DNA of 64,000 nucleotides from Shewanella sp. MTB7 (lineage in GTDB: Bacteria > Pseudomonadota > Gammaproteobacteria > Enterobacterales > Shewanellaceae), in contig NZ_CP085636.1 in the NCBI RefSeq assembly GCF_027571385.1, positions 2,480,001 through 2,544,000 on the forward strand, read 5' to 3'. Positions 28,645 through 37,399 of the stretch are shown here, piece after piece. Position numbers and translations under genes: made by a program. The notes under the pieces are model-generated. The model saw only the letters and a list, made by a program, of their open reading frames with translations, was not told where the DNA came from and did no database searches. Each line of letters starts with the position of its first letter. Position 1 is the first letter of the stretch.

Positions 28645-28661
28645 AATTGGTAAGACCAATT
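28645..28661. promoter_or_regulatory. GntR/FadR-type operator (PdhR- or LldR-like), DUF3360 side
   Basis: AATTGGTAAGACCAATT is identical to the core of the site upstream of pflB, and identity extends to TTACC beyond it. Further out both share TTAACACArGCAAA at the same distance. On the minus strand a possible -10 TAAAAT (28677-28672) lies just upstream of the operator. Confidence 0.7.
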
Positions 28662-29210
28662 TACCTTATGAATTTTAACACAGGCAAAGATGATCTTCAT
28701 CAAGTATCAATATTCTTGAATAGGGTGTTTGAGCTATTTGAGATCTACTTAACAACTAATGCAGGGATTGCTAAATAAAGAGGGTGTTGGTGTATATATT
28801 TCTATGCTCAACATCACGCATTCAATCAATGTGCGATGCCTGTCACTGATTTAGCTTGTTGTTGTTGAGTGTTGGTTTTTTATGTTTTATTTGACGCTGA
28901 TCGCTAAATCGAGATTGCTAAGCGAGATGACTATCACGTTTGCGCGGTGTGAGTTCGTTGGTTGTTAGCCTCTAGCTCAATATCACTAATTTACTTTTGG
29001 CACTGGCCTTATTATCAATGTTTATGATATCAGGCTGAATGTCGGCGGTTTAACAGTAAATAAGTGTATGAGTTTTTTATTTATTAGAATCGTTTGAGTT
29101 TTTTCTAGCTTGCAGTTAAATGTGAATGGTTATAAATCCTTACTTAACAATGTGTTCGGTTGCAAAGTGTTAAGGTTTGAAATTTTACATTTTGAAACAC
29201 TCACCTCAAG

Positions 29211-29229
29211 GTATCAAGTTCATTGATAC
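29211..29229. promoter_or_regulatory. Palindrome upstream of the formate channel gene
   Basis: GTATCAA-GTTCA-TTGATAC is a perfect 7-bp inverted repeat about 135 bases before the start of the channel-CBS gene. The half-sites are oriented opposite to an FNR box, so it is not a standard FNR site. Regulator unknown. Confidence 0.45.
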
Positions 29230-29364
29230 TCACCATCATAATTATCAAATTTTATTATTTTATATTTCTGGCTATCTTATCAATACAAAATAACAAGCTG
29301 AGGATATAGATAAGTATGTATATCAAACACAATAGATTACGACGTCTTAATCTGGAGACGATAA

Positions 29365-30849
29365 ATGACGTCCAATAATGAGGTTAGTGAATTAATGCTA
29401 ACTAATATTCTTCATAAAACAATGGAAACGTCAAAACCAGTGCAAGCCAGCTTATATGAACAAGCTGAGTTTTATGGTCAGTCAAAAGTCATAAAATCTG
29501 CTTGGCAATCTTTTGGTTTAGCTGCTTTTGCCGGTGCATTTATCGCCTTGGCTTTTGTCTTCTTTATTACCGTAACAACTGGTAACGAAGGTGGTTCCTG
29601 GGGGTTAGTCCGACTTGTAGGAGGCTTAGCCTTTAGTTTAGGTTTAATGTTAGTGGTGATATGTGGCGGAGAGCTCTTTACCAGTACCGTACTTAGCAGT
29701 GTAGCTTGGGCGCAAAAGTTAGTGACAACGCGAGATCTCATCAAATGCTGGTGCCGAGTTTATATAGGGAACTTATTAGGCGCTATGATTATGTTGACAT
29801 TAATCATATCAGCTCGTATGCATGAACTTGATGGCGGATTGTGGGGGCTTAATGCGCTACAGATAGCACAACATAAGCTTCATCATGGTTGGCTACAGGC
29901 TTTTGTCCTTGGTGTACTTTGCAATATGTTGGTGTGCTTAGGTGTGTGGATGACGTTTGCCAGTCGAGATGCATTAACCAAAGCGATACTACTCATGCTT
30001 CCTGTTGCTATGTTTGTCAGTAGTGGTTTTGAGCACAGCATTGCTAATCTGTTTATGGTGCCTTTAGGAATTGCTATTTCTCAATTTGCACAACCTGAAT
30101 TTTTTACCTCATTGGGTATAGACTCTGCACAGTTCGCCGATCTGACCTTAAGCAATTTTATATTCAACAACCTTATTCCTGTGACCTTAGGCAACATTGT
30201 CGGTGGTGGTGTATTTGTAGGTTTAGGTTATTGGCTTATCGAAAAATCAGGAAAAACTGTTGAACTCTCTCTAGTCCATAGTGTTTCACCATTAGAAAGT
30301 GTTACCCCAATACACCCATTACCTACTTCTGGAGTTTCTCATAAAATGCCTAAAACAATTCAAAAATTATGTGTCCAAGACCTAATGGACACTAACCCGT
30401 TGACAGTCTCTTCTGATCTGTCGGTGTATGCTGGTTTGGCCATACTTACCGATAATGATTGCAGAAGTGCTCCTGTACTGGATGAGAAAAAACGCTTACT
30501 TGGTTTCATTTCACAACAAGATTTACTGCGTAGCTTATGGTCAGAAGAGTTTGCCAGAGGTATATCTTACAAAGTGGCAGACTTGATGCAAAAAGAGGTG
30601 ATGACCCTATCGCCGCAAGATTCGGTGGCTGAATTGATTGAGTTAATGGTGGTTGACCGTAGTAAGCTCTTTCCTGTGAATGAGTATGGGATATTAACGG
30701 GCAATACTTTCACCAGTTATGAAGAGAGATTACGTTGTGCTTCAGCCGATAAACCTAGCATGTTCCCTGTCTTGGATAAGGGGTTATTGTGCGGCGTTAT
30801 CACCCGTGAGGTGATTGCTAAAAAGATATGCGATATCTATAAGGTATAG
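29365..30849 (+). CDS. FocA/NirC-type formate channel with C-terminal CBS domains
   Basis: The 494-residue protein has an N-terminal formate/nitrite transporter domain of six membrane helices (about 40-290) with both family signatures, CGGELFTS and GVLCNMLVCLGVWM. A hydrophilic linker follows, then a CBS pair (about 330-490: VQDLMDTNPLTVSSD and VADLMQKEVMTLSPQD). Classical FocA is about 285 residues without CBS domains. CBS pairs usually bind adenine nucleotides, so channel gating by energy state is a natural inference. A GGAG site precedes the ATG. It sits beside pflB, so formate is the likely substrate; nitrite cannot be excluded. Confidence 0.9.
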   Translation: MTSNNEVSELMLTNILHKTMETSKPVQASLYEQAEFYGQSKVIKSAWQSFGLAAFAGAFIALAFVFFITVTTGNEGGSWGLVRLVGGLAFSLGLMLVVICGGELFTSTVLSSVAWAQKLVTTRDLIKCWCRVYIGNLLGAMIMLTLIISARMHELDGGLWGLNALQIAQHKLHHGWLQAFVLGVLCNMLVCLGVWMTFASRDALTKAILLMLPVAMFVSSGFEHSIANLFMVPLGIAISQFAQPEFFTSLGIDSAQFADLTLSNFIFNNLIPVTLGNIVGGGVFVGLGYWLIEKSGKTVELSLVHSVSPLESVTPIHPLPTSGVSHKMPKTIQKLCVQDLMDTNPLTVSSDLSVYAGLAILTDNDCRSAPVLDEKKRLLGFISQQDLLRSLWSEEFARGISYKVADLMQKEVMTLSPQDSVAELIELMVVDRSKLFPVNEYGILTGNTFTSYEERLRCASADKPSMFPVLDKGLLCGVITREVIAKKICDIYKV

Positions 30850-30865
30850 CAGAGTAAATTGAATC

Positions 30866-30896
30866 AGAGACGGTGCTAATATGGCACCGCTTTTGT
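30866..30896 (+). terminator. Terminator after the channel-CBS gene
   Basis: CGGTGC (30871-30876) pairs with GCACCG (30884-30889) around a 7-base loop and is followed by CTTTTG. It separates two convergent genes. Confidence 0.75.
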
Positions 30897-30902
30897 GTCT
30901 AT

Positions 30903-31985
30903 TTATTCTTTATTTTGTTGTTCTAAAAAACCTTCAAATTCAACTTCATACAACTTAAATAATACCAATGTCACCGCAAATACTATGGGGCCATAAATTA
31001 AACCAATTAAGCCAAATAGTTGTAACCCACCGAGCAAGGAGAAAAAGAGTAACAATGTACTCATGCCTGTGTTGCCTTGCATAAGCCAGGGCCTGAGAAA
31101 GTTATCAATCGAGCCGACTACCACGACTCCCCAAACAACCAAGAATGTGCCCCATTGCCAGTCTCCTGTTAAGAACAAGTAAATAGAAGCTGGAAGCCAA
31201 ATCATGGCGGTTCCAACGAAGGGAATAAAGGAAGCAAATGCCATCATGCTACCCCAAAATAAGCCAGGGAATCCGGCCAACGCCATGGCAATGCCACCGA
31301 GCACTCCTTGGGCTAAAGCCGTAAGAAATGAACCTAATACTGCTGATTTAGCGACTGTTCCTATTTCATTTAAGATGAGATCTTCTTGTGAACGTGTTAA
31401 CGGAATGATGTGTCGTATATTGTCGATAATTTTGTCTTGATCTCGCAAAAAGAAAAATAACACAAACAGCATTAATGAAAAATCTAGAATTGTATCGGCT
31501 AAATCACCCACTAAACCCGTACTGGCACCTATCAAGGTACTGCTTAGTGCGGTGGCTGTCGATGCCGCTCGTTGTACAAAATCATCGGGCTTAATGGTGT
31601 CAAATGGCAGCCATTTATTTAATAAACTAATACCGCTATGGATCCATGGATGAGCAAAAAAGGCTTTTGCGCCTCCTTCTGTTAGCCATTGGTAGGCATT
31701 GCTCATAAAATTGATGCCTTGATCCATAATGGCTGCTGTCACCAATAATAATGGAATTAATACCATCACTGTGACCAATGTACATGAACATGCAGAGGCC
31801 ATATTAGGACTGGCTGGCATCCGCTGTAGAACTCGAGCATGAATAGGCAGAAACAACAAGGAGACGATAAAGCCCAATATAATTGACCCTAAATAGGGTG
31901 CAATAAGTAAATAACAGGCATAAACGGCGATGACTAAGGCGACCATCAACACTAGGTGGCGAGGTTTTAGGTTAAGGCTGTTCAT
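30903..31985 (-). CDS. AI-2E family (YdiK/PerM-like) membrane transporter
   Basis: The 360-residue DUF20 protein has helices near 12-60, 75-95, 150-170 and a C-terminal cluster at 205-345 with conserved FLRDQDKI and GVLGGIAMALAGFPG. It is closer in pattern to YdiK-type members than to the TqsA-like protein at 15188. ATG at 31985 follows GGAG with seven bases between; six more codons upstream are open but lack a site. Substrate unknown. Confidence 0.82.
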   Translation of the reverse strand: MNSLNLKPRHLVLMVALVIAVYACYLLIAPYLGSIILGFIVSLLFLPIHARVLQRMPASPNMASACSCTLVTVMVLIPLLLVTAAIMDQGINFMSNAYQWLTEGGAKAFFAHPWIHSGISLLNKWLPFDTIKPDDFVQRAASTATALSSTLIGASTGLVGDLADTILDFSLMLFVLFFFLRDQDKIIDNIRHIIPLTRSQEDLILNEIGTVAKSAVLGSFLTALAQGVLGGIAMALAGFPGLFWGSMMAFASFIPFVGTAMIWLPASIYLFLTGDWQWGTFLVVWGVVVVGSIDNFLRPWLMQGNTGMSTLLLFFSLLGGLQLFGLIGLIYGPIVFAVTLVLFKLYEVEFEGFLEQQNKE

Positions 31986-32309
31986 CAAAAAGCTCCAGAA
32001 CAAATGGCAGGTAAATCATTTTGGAAGAGAATTAAATCATGGTCATCTACTCTCTACAAGTTAATTCAGGCTTATTGATGCTTATTATCAGATAAACAAA
32101 GGGTTGAAGGAACAGGACAGCTGAGAATTTTTCCTGTCATTGTTGGCCCGAATACTTTTCTGCAAGATATTCAGCATAAGGCTACACATACAAAATTGCA
32201 GAGTTAAATTGAAACTCTGCAACTAGATAAGCTGATCAAATACTGATTTAGTCCAATGGAGTTAATCCGAGCAGAGGTTTCAAACTTGTGATCTTAGAAA
32301 GCACAAATA
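31986..32309. other. 324-bp gap
   Basis: Upstream of the AI-2E family gene and downstream of the LysR gene, both minus strand. I see no gene, clear terminator or operator in it. Confidence 0.4.
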
Positions 32310-33215
32310 CTATCTCTTTATTTGCCTACTGCGGCTTAATCGTCTTGCTTCTGTGATGATACAGTCACGCAGTGGGTTTTCACCTGAGTCAGCACGCCAG
32401 ATGAATGAGAGGTGGCGTTGCATATTAAGCTGTGGTGTTTGTAGGATAACTAATTCACCCTTCGCGACCTCATTCTCAACATCAAGAAAAGGTAAGCTGC
32501 TGATATATTGTCCATTTTTAACCAGGGACTTTAATACCGATACTTGCTCATATTCCTTCCATACATTGAGTTTTTCGATAACACCGTGAATGGCCCCTTC
32601 GAAAATCCTTCTGGTTCCAGCCCCTTGTTCCCGTAACACCCATTTTGCTTGTTCGAGTTGCGATAAACTGGTCATTTCACATTTAGCATAGGGGTGGTGA
32701 GGCGAAGAGAAGACCACCAGATGATCATCAATCCATCTTTCCTGATGTAATCGAGTATCGTCGTTTCGGCCTTCAATGATGCCAAGATCAAACTCATAGT
32801 TGAGCAAGCCATCGATAACATTTTCGGTATTCTCAACCATCAGATCGATCCTTAGCTCAGGAAAATCAGTATCAAGCCTGCTGATGAGTTCTGGAATTAA
32901 ATGCTCTGCTGCGGTTTGGCTTGAACATAATCGAAATTTACCACTGATAAGGTGTTGTTCATGAAGACCTAATTCAATATGTTGCGCATCTTGGAGTAGA
33001 CGTCTTGCTTTAGGGCGAAGCCAGTTTCCCCAATGGCTTAATGTTAACCTGTTACCTTGGCGGATAAAGAGTGGTCGCCCGAGCAAATTTTCTAGCTGAC
33101 CCAGTGACATACTGACTGCCGATTGTGTCATAGATAATTTTCTTGCGGCAGCACTGACGCTTTCTAGACTGGCAACTGCATCAAAAACGGTGATCTGCTT
33201 GAGTGAATACTTCAT
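32310..33215 (-). CDS. LysR-family transcriptional regulator
   Basis: The 301-residue protein has the N-terminal winged HTH (LESVSAAARKLSMTQSAVSMSLGQLE) and a periplasmic-binding-type effector domain (about 90-295). The sequence resembles the YeiE/CbbR branch rather than CysB. An inverted repeat of LysR-box type lies 45 bases upstream of its own start, which suggests autoregulation. No divergent partner gene is close, so targets are unknown. Confidence 0.85.
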   Translation of the reverse strand: MKYSLKQITVFDAVASLESVSAAARKLSMTQSAVSMSLGQLENLLGRPLFIRQGNRLTLSHWGNWLRPKARRLLQDAQHIELGLHEQHLISGKFRLCSSQTAAEHLIPELISRLDTDFPELRIDLMVENTENVIDGLLNYEFDLGIIEGRNDDTRLHQERWIDDHLVVFSSPHHPYAKCEMTSLSQLEQAKWVLREQGAGTRRIFEGAIHGVIEKLNVWKEYEQVSVLKSLVKNGQYISSLPFLDVENEVAKGELVILQTPQLNMQRHLSFIWRADSGENPLRDCIITEARRLSRSRQIKR

Positions 33216-33259
33216 CGACTACTTGTGGCTTCCCTATATGAAAATAATAACAATTGAAA

Positions 33260-33278
33260 CTATCAATATAATTGATAG
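33260..33278. promoter_or_regulatory. LysR-type operator (ATC-N9-GAT)
   Basis: CTATCAAT-ATA-ATTGATAG is a perfect 8-bp inverted repeat that contains the ATC-N9-GAT / T-N11-A pattern of LysR-family sites, directly before the LysR gene. Confidence 0.55.
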
Positions 33279-33450
33279 CTGTGTGTTTTTGATTTTAATG
33301 TGTGTATATGAGCATAACAAGCAGAGTTGATGTTGGCGTAACAGAAGTTAGAGGGGACTCACCCTTTTTAGGTAGATATAACAATTTTTTAGTTTGCTTT
33401 ACGTTTTTTGAGTCAGAAATATTTATAAGTTACTTTTTTTAGACAGAAAT

Positions 33451-33478
33451 AAAAAGAGCGCGTACTGCTCGCGCTCTA
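33451..33478 (-). terminator. Terminator after ycaO
   Basis: AGAGCGCG/CGCGCTCT (8 bp, 7-base loop) reads into a T tract on the minus strand. Confidence 0.9.
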
Positions 33479-33516
33479 ATGTCATTTAAAACATCAATAC
33501 TCAATAATGAGTAAGG

Positions 33517-35283
33517 TTAAACATCCCATTTGGTGTACTTAGCTTTGGCTCTTTGTAACTTGTCATAGGCAACAAGTAGGCTTTGGTGCTTCTTAAAGCT
33601 GAGTATTTGCTTCACTGATTTAAGATCATAGCCTTGCGCTTCATTTAACACGTGCAGTTTTGCTTCGTTATAGTCGACTTCGGTAAACATGCGCTTGAGT
33701 TTAGTTTCATACTGCTCAAGATCTTTACCGTCTAGCTCAATATTAATGATGGCCATCATTGCATGGTAGAAACGCAGACGTTTCTGTTGAGCAGGACTGA
33801 TCCCACCGGCATTAAAGTCGGTGGTCCATTGCGCCCATTCGTAGGCAGATTCAAGGTCATTAAGGGCTAAATTGAGCAGACATTTAAACTCACCCATTCT
33901 AAGAGTTGCCCAAGGTGTGTTGGCATCGACGCCCAAACCTAATAGCTGATCCAATGGCTGGAACTCATCGAGATCAAGTTGATCGACTGTGTCTAAAATC
34001 GTCTGTGTCAGCTCAACATCGCTGCTGTCGTTTAACCATTGCTGGATCATGGCGCGCAATGCCATACCTCGGTTATTATTGACCCAAGTTAGTTCATAAA
34101 CTGGGTAAATTTCCGAGTAACCAGGAACAAGCACACGACAAGCATAAGTGCCGAGGTGAGCGTAATCTGCAATGTAAACTTCGGCGCCGAGTTTATGGAA
34201 TTGACCTAAAAGCTGAGCGTACTCCTCTTCGGTTGTGCCAGTGAAGTTCCAGTCCACAAATGGGAAGTCAGCATTTTCTTTAAACATATCCCACGAGATA
34301 AGCCCTGAAGAGTCGATAAAGTGAGTTTCAAGATTGGTATGTTCTGCTACTTCGTCATTATCAAATGATGGGCTAGGGAATATGTCGAGATCTTTCAGGC
34401 TACGGCCCTGAAGAAGTTCTGTAACGGTACGCTCTAAGGCGATTTCAAACCTTGGATGTGCCCCGAAAGAAGCGAAACATCCACCATTTTCTGGATTGAA
34501 AAGTGTGACACAGATAACCGGGAAATCTCCCCCTAATGACGCGTCAAAGCAGGTGATCGGGAACCCCTGTTTTTCGAGCTCATCGATCGCCGCAACGACT
34601 TTCGGGAAACGATTCACGACGTCGGCTGGAATTTCTGGCAGAGATATCGCTTCGGCAATGATGCGGTTCTTAATGTAACGCTCGAAACATTCAGAAAGAG
34701 CTTGTGTACGAGCTTCTGTCTGGCTGTTACCCGCGGCCATGCCGTTGCTGACAAACATGTTACCAACGATGTTCATCGGAATATAGGTTAGCTGACTGTC
34801 AGATTGACGTGTAAAAGGTAAGCTACATACGCCGCGCTCTGGATTACCAGACTGAATATCAACGAGACCTTCTAGGGTCACTTCGCCTTCAGGATCGTAG
34901 TGATCCCATAAAGCTTGGTTCATTAGTCCTTCTGGACGTGTGTTGTCAGAAATTGGGAACCATTTTTCGTTAGGGTAATGAACAAAGTCACTGTTGGCCA
35001 CTTTGTCACCTAAATGGAAATCGGCAAAGAAGTAATTACAGGCTAAACGCTCGAAGTATTCACCCAGTGCGCTTGCTAGTGCAGCATCACGACTCGCGCC
35101 TTTACCATTGGTAAAGCAGGCTGGGCAGTTACGGTCACGGATGTGCACAGACCAAACATAAGGTACTGGATTCAGCCATGAGGCTTCCTCTATATCAAAG
35201 CCCAGATCAACGAGTCTTTGTTGCATGGTGGCGATGGATACTTCGAGTGCTTCGTCTTTACCTGGAATGTAGGTGTGATTCAT
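33517..35283 (-). CDS. ycaO: YcaO, partner of RimO in ribosomal S12 methylthiolation
   Basis: The 588-residue protein aligns with E. coli YcaO (586) along its length: FIPGKD-like start, EASWLNPVPYVWSVHIRD, FTNGKGA, ALGEYFERL, ALSECFERYIKNR and VTELLQGR, which are the ATP-binding segments of the YcaO fold, plus a C-terminal TPR-like helical region. YcaO uses ATP for amide-backbone or related activation chemistry; the E. coli protein assists RimO in beta-methylthiolation of S12. No azoline or thioamide peptide cluster surrounds it, so the housekeeping role is preferred. Single gene with its own terminator. Confidence 0.92.
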   Translation of the reverse strand: MNHTYIPGKDEALEVSIATMQQRLVDLGFDIEEASWLNPVPYVWSVHIRDRNCPACFTNGKGASRDAALASALGEYFERLACNYFFADFHLGDKVANSDFVHYPNEKWFPISDNTRPEGLMNQALWDHYDPEGEVTLEGLVDIQSGNPERGVCSLPFTRQSDSQLTYIPMNIVGNMFVSNGMAAGNSQTEARTQALSECFERYIKNRIIAEAISLPEIPADVVNRFPKVVAAIDELEKQGFPITCFDASLGGDFPVICVTLFNPENGGCFASFGAHPRFEIALERTVTELLQGRSLKDLDIFPSPSFDNDEVAEHTNLETHFIDSSGLISWDMFKENADFPFVDWNFTGTTEEEYAQLLGQFHKLGAEVYIADYAHLGTYACRVLVPGYSEIYPVYELTWVNNNRGMALRAMIQQWLNDSSDVELTQTILDTVDQLDLDEFQPLDQLLGLGVDANTPWATLRMGEFKCLLNLALNDLESAYEWAQWTTDFNAGGISPAQQKRLRFYHAMMAIINIELDGKDLEQYETKLKRMFTEVDYNEAKLHVLNEAQGYDLKSVKQILSFKKHQSLLVAYDKLQRAKAKYTKWDV

Positions 35284-35596
35284 TACTGCCTCTATAACAA
35301 ATGGGGAAAACTGATCATTTTTGTGACACCAAGGTGTTAAAAAATGTGATTACTGAGATCAAGTCCGCAATTGTATAGATAAGGTGGCCAAAGTGGAAAT
35401 TTGAGCCGTGTGTTTCGAAGAATTTAATGGCATTTTTTTGATATTAACGATAACTATCGGTGATTTGCTTCTCAACTGAACACAAAGATGGGGAAAGTGC
35501 TTATCAGCTGGGGTTAATTACGAGGATTAGCTCTAGCCTGTGCACTGAGTTTAGGTATAAAATCCGCTATCTGATTTTACTTCCCACATTACTTTT
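35284..35596. other. 313-bp gap between divergent ycaO and yhdT
   Basis: Should contain both promoters. I see no gene, no strong hairpin and no recognisable operator. Confidence 0.4.
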
Positions 35597-35788
35597 ATGT
35601 CCTCACTGTCTAAAACTGCACTTATGCTGACCTTAAGTTACTTTATCTTATGGTGTGCAGGGCCTCTATTTATCGACAAGACTTGGGTTTGGCAAGGGGT
35701 ACCAGTTTGGTTTTGGTTCTCCTGCATTTTGGCGCCATTGGTATTAATCCTATCTCTTGTCATTTTTGTGGGAAGGGGGCATGACTAA
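35597..35788 (+). CDS. yhdT: YhdT, DUF997 small membrane protein
   Basis: The 63-residue protein has two membrane helices (about 8-25 and 38-57) with a FWFSCILAPL motif like E. coli YhdT. It overlaps panF by eight bases, and yhdT-panF pairing is conserved. It probably forms or assists the pantothenate transporter as a small subunit; that role is inferred from the pairing. Confidence 0.85.
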   Translation: MSSLSKTALMLTLSYFILWCAGPLFIDKTWVWQGVPVWFWFSCILAPLVLILSLVIFVGRGHD

Positions 35789-37220
35789 CTTAATTCCTGT
35801 GCTTATCTATTTAATGCTCAGCCTTGTCATCACCCGCTGGTGGAGCCGTCGCACATCAGATACAGATTCTCTTCATCAAGATAAAGCCAAGCGATTTTTT
35901 ATTGGAGGTTCATTTCTCAATGGCCCCATGTTGGCGTTGACTCTAGTTGCGACTTATACCAGCGCTAGTTCTTTTATTGGAGGACCTGGTGCGGCTTATA
36001 AAATGGGACTTGGCTGGGTATGGTTAGCCCTTATACAAGTGCCTGTTGCCGTATTAGCCTTAGGCGTTTTAGGTCCGAAATTTTTAGCATTGCGCGAAAA
36101 ACAGCACGCGACCTTAATCGAGTGGCTCGACAGTCGGTTTCAACATCCTTGGTTGAGTCGATTGGCCATGGTGAGTTTAGTCATGGGTTTTATTGCCATG
36201 ATAGCGGTACAGTTTATTGGTGGTGCCCGCTTATTTTCAGGAGTGAGCGGGATCAGCTACGAGATAGGTTTAGGACTATTTGTAGTCACCGTTCTAGCCT
36301 ATACCTTGACCGGTGGCTTTAGGGCGGTTGTCTTGACCGACGTCTTACAGGGAGTGGTAATGTTGGCGGGTTTAATCCTGCTGTTTGGCGCGATTTTATC
36401 TCAGGGAACCTTGCCCGAACTGATGGCAAAGGTGAATGACTACTCTCCCGAGATGCTCAGCCCTCATGGGGTTAATGAGTACCTCGGCTGGCCAATGATT
36501 TTGTCGTTTTGGATACTCATCTGTTTTGGTACCATGGGCTTACCCCATACTTTAGTGCGCTTGCTTGCGGTTAAAGATACTCATTCTCTTAAACGTGGCA
36601 TGATATGGGGGACTATAATTTGTTTTTTGATGACCTTGATACCGCATCTGTGTGGTGTTTTAGGCCGTGCGCTTTATCCTGACTTGAGTGTCCCCGATGA
36701 GATTATGCCGACACTTATTGTTGGCCTATTTAATCCATTTTGGGCGGGGGTTTTACTCGCAGCGCCTATCGCAGCAGTGATGTCGTCGGTTGACTCAATG
36801 TTACTTCAATCGGCGGTAAGCCTTGTCCGTGATGGGATAGTGAAGAAATACCCAAGTTTAAATTCGTTGCAACAGGTCAAACTGACCCGGATGAGTATGT
36901 TGTTGATCACGGCTGTAGCCACTTATTGGGCTATTAAGCCTCCCCTGATGATTGTTTGGATCAATTTGGCTGCATTTGGTGCTCTACAGGCGGTATTTTT
37001 ATGGCCTATTATCGCGGGCGTTTTTTGGAAGAATATTAATGGTAATAGTGCGTTTCTTGCGATGGCGTCAGGGTTATTTAGTTACCTTGCTTTGCAGTTG
37101 AACGCACCATTGGTTTGGCAAATTCATCCTATCGCACCGGCCTTAGCCTTGTCTTTGTTTGTGATGCTTGTAGCTCACGTGATTAGTGCTCGGACAGAGT
37201 CAAAAGCGTTTGAAGGTTAA
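35781..37220 (+). CDS. panF: PanF, sodium/pantothenate symporter
   Basis: The 479-residue SSS-family symporter has about 13 membrane helices, conserved GGSFLNGPMLALTLVATYTSASSFIGGPG near the N-terminus and AAPIAAVMSSVDSMLL for the Na+-binding helix 8 region. ATG at 35781 has GGAAGGGGG directly before it, unlike the frame extension inside yhdT. In E. coli prmA follows panF; here it does not. Confidence 0.92.
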   Translation: MTNLIPVLIYLMLSLVITRWWSRRTSDTDSLHQDKAKRFFIGGSFLNGPMLALTLVATYTSASSFIGGPGAAYKMGLGWVWLALIQVPVAVLALGVLGPKFLALREKQHATLIEWLDSRFQHPWLSRLAMVSLVMGFIAMIAVQFIGGARLFSGVSGISYEIGLGLFVVTVLAYTLTGGFRAVVLTDVLQGVVMLAGLILLFGAILSQGTLPELMAKVNDYSPEMLSPHGVNEYLGWPMILSFWILICFGTMGLPHTLVRLLAVKDTHSLKRGMIWGTIICFLMTLIPHLCGVLGRALYPDLSVPDEIMPTLIVGLFNPFWAGVLLAAPIAAVMSSVDSMLLQSAVSLVRDGIVKKYPSLNSLQQVKLTRMSMLLITAVATYWAIKPPLMIVWINLAAFGALQAVFLWPIIAGVFWKNINGNSAFLAMASGLFSYLALQLNAPLVWQIHPIAPALALSLFVMLVAHVISARTESKAFEG

Positions 37221-37399
37221 GGGGTAAATGCCGTGGAACTCATTGACTCTGCATCTGTTATATTTTGTGCTGTTGATTAATGAGTTTCATTTTTGTTTAA
37301 CTCGTTCATGGTTAGGGTTAACTTCATGGATGCTAATCTGTAAACTTCAATATAATTAGTTTATATTTGCTGCCATATAATAATTAGAATGGCCCAAGC

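Larger units (their letters stand above)
28448..29364. other. 917-bp gap between DUF3360 and the formate channel
   Basis: The longest non-coding stretch in the window. It separates two divergent genes and must hold both promoters. It contains the GntR-type operator (28645-28661) and a palindrome (29211-29229), listed separately. A 31-codon ORF near 28759 has no ribosome-binding site. I see no convincing gene in it. Confidence 0.5.
33216..33516. other. 301-bp gap between ycaO and the LysR gene
   Basis: Holds the LysR-type palindrome and the ycaO terminator listed separately. Both flanking genes are on the minus strand. No further gene is seen. Confidence 0.5.

Noticed and set aside
28759-28854. 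31-codon ORF in the long gap before the channel-CBS gene
   Set aside because: No ribosome-binding site and no terminator; probably chance.
33517-35283. YcaO as part of a RiPP (azoline or thioamide peptide) cluster
   Set aside because: The protein is full-length housekeeping YcaO with a C-terminal extension like E. coli; no precursor peptide, dehydrogenase or TfuA lies nearby.
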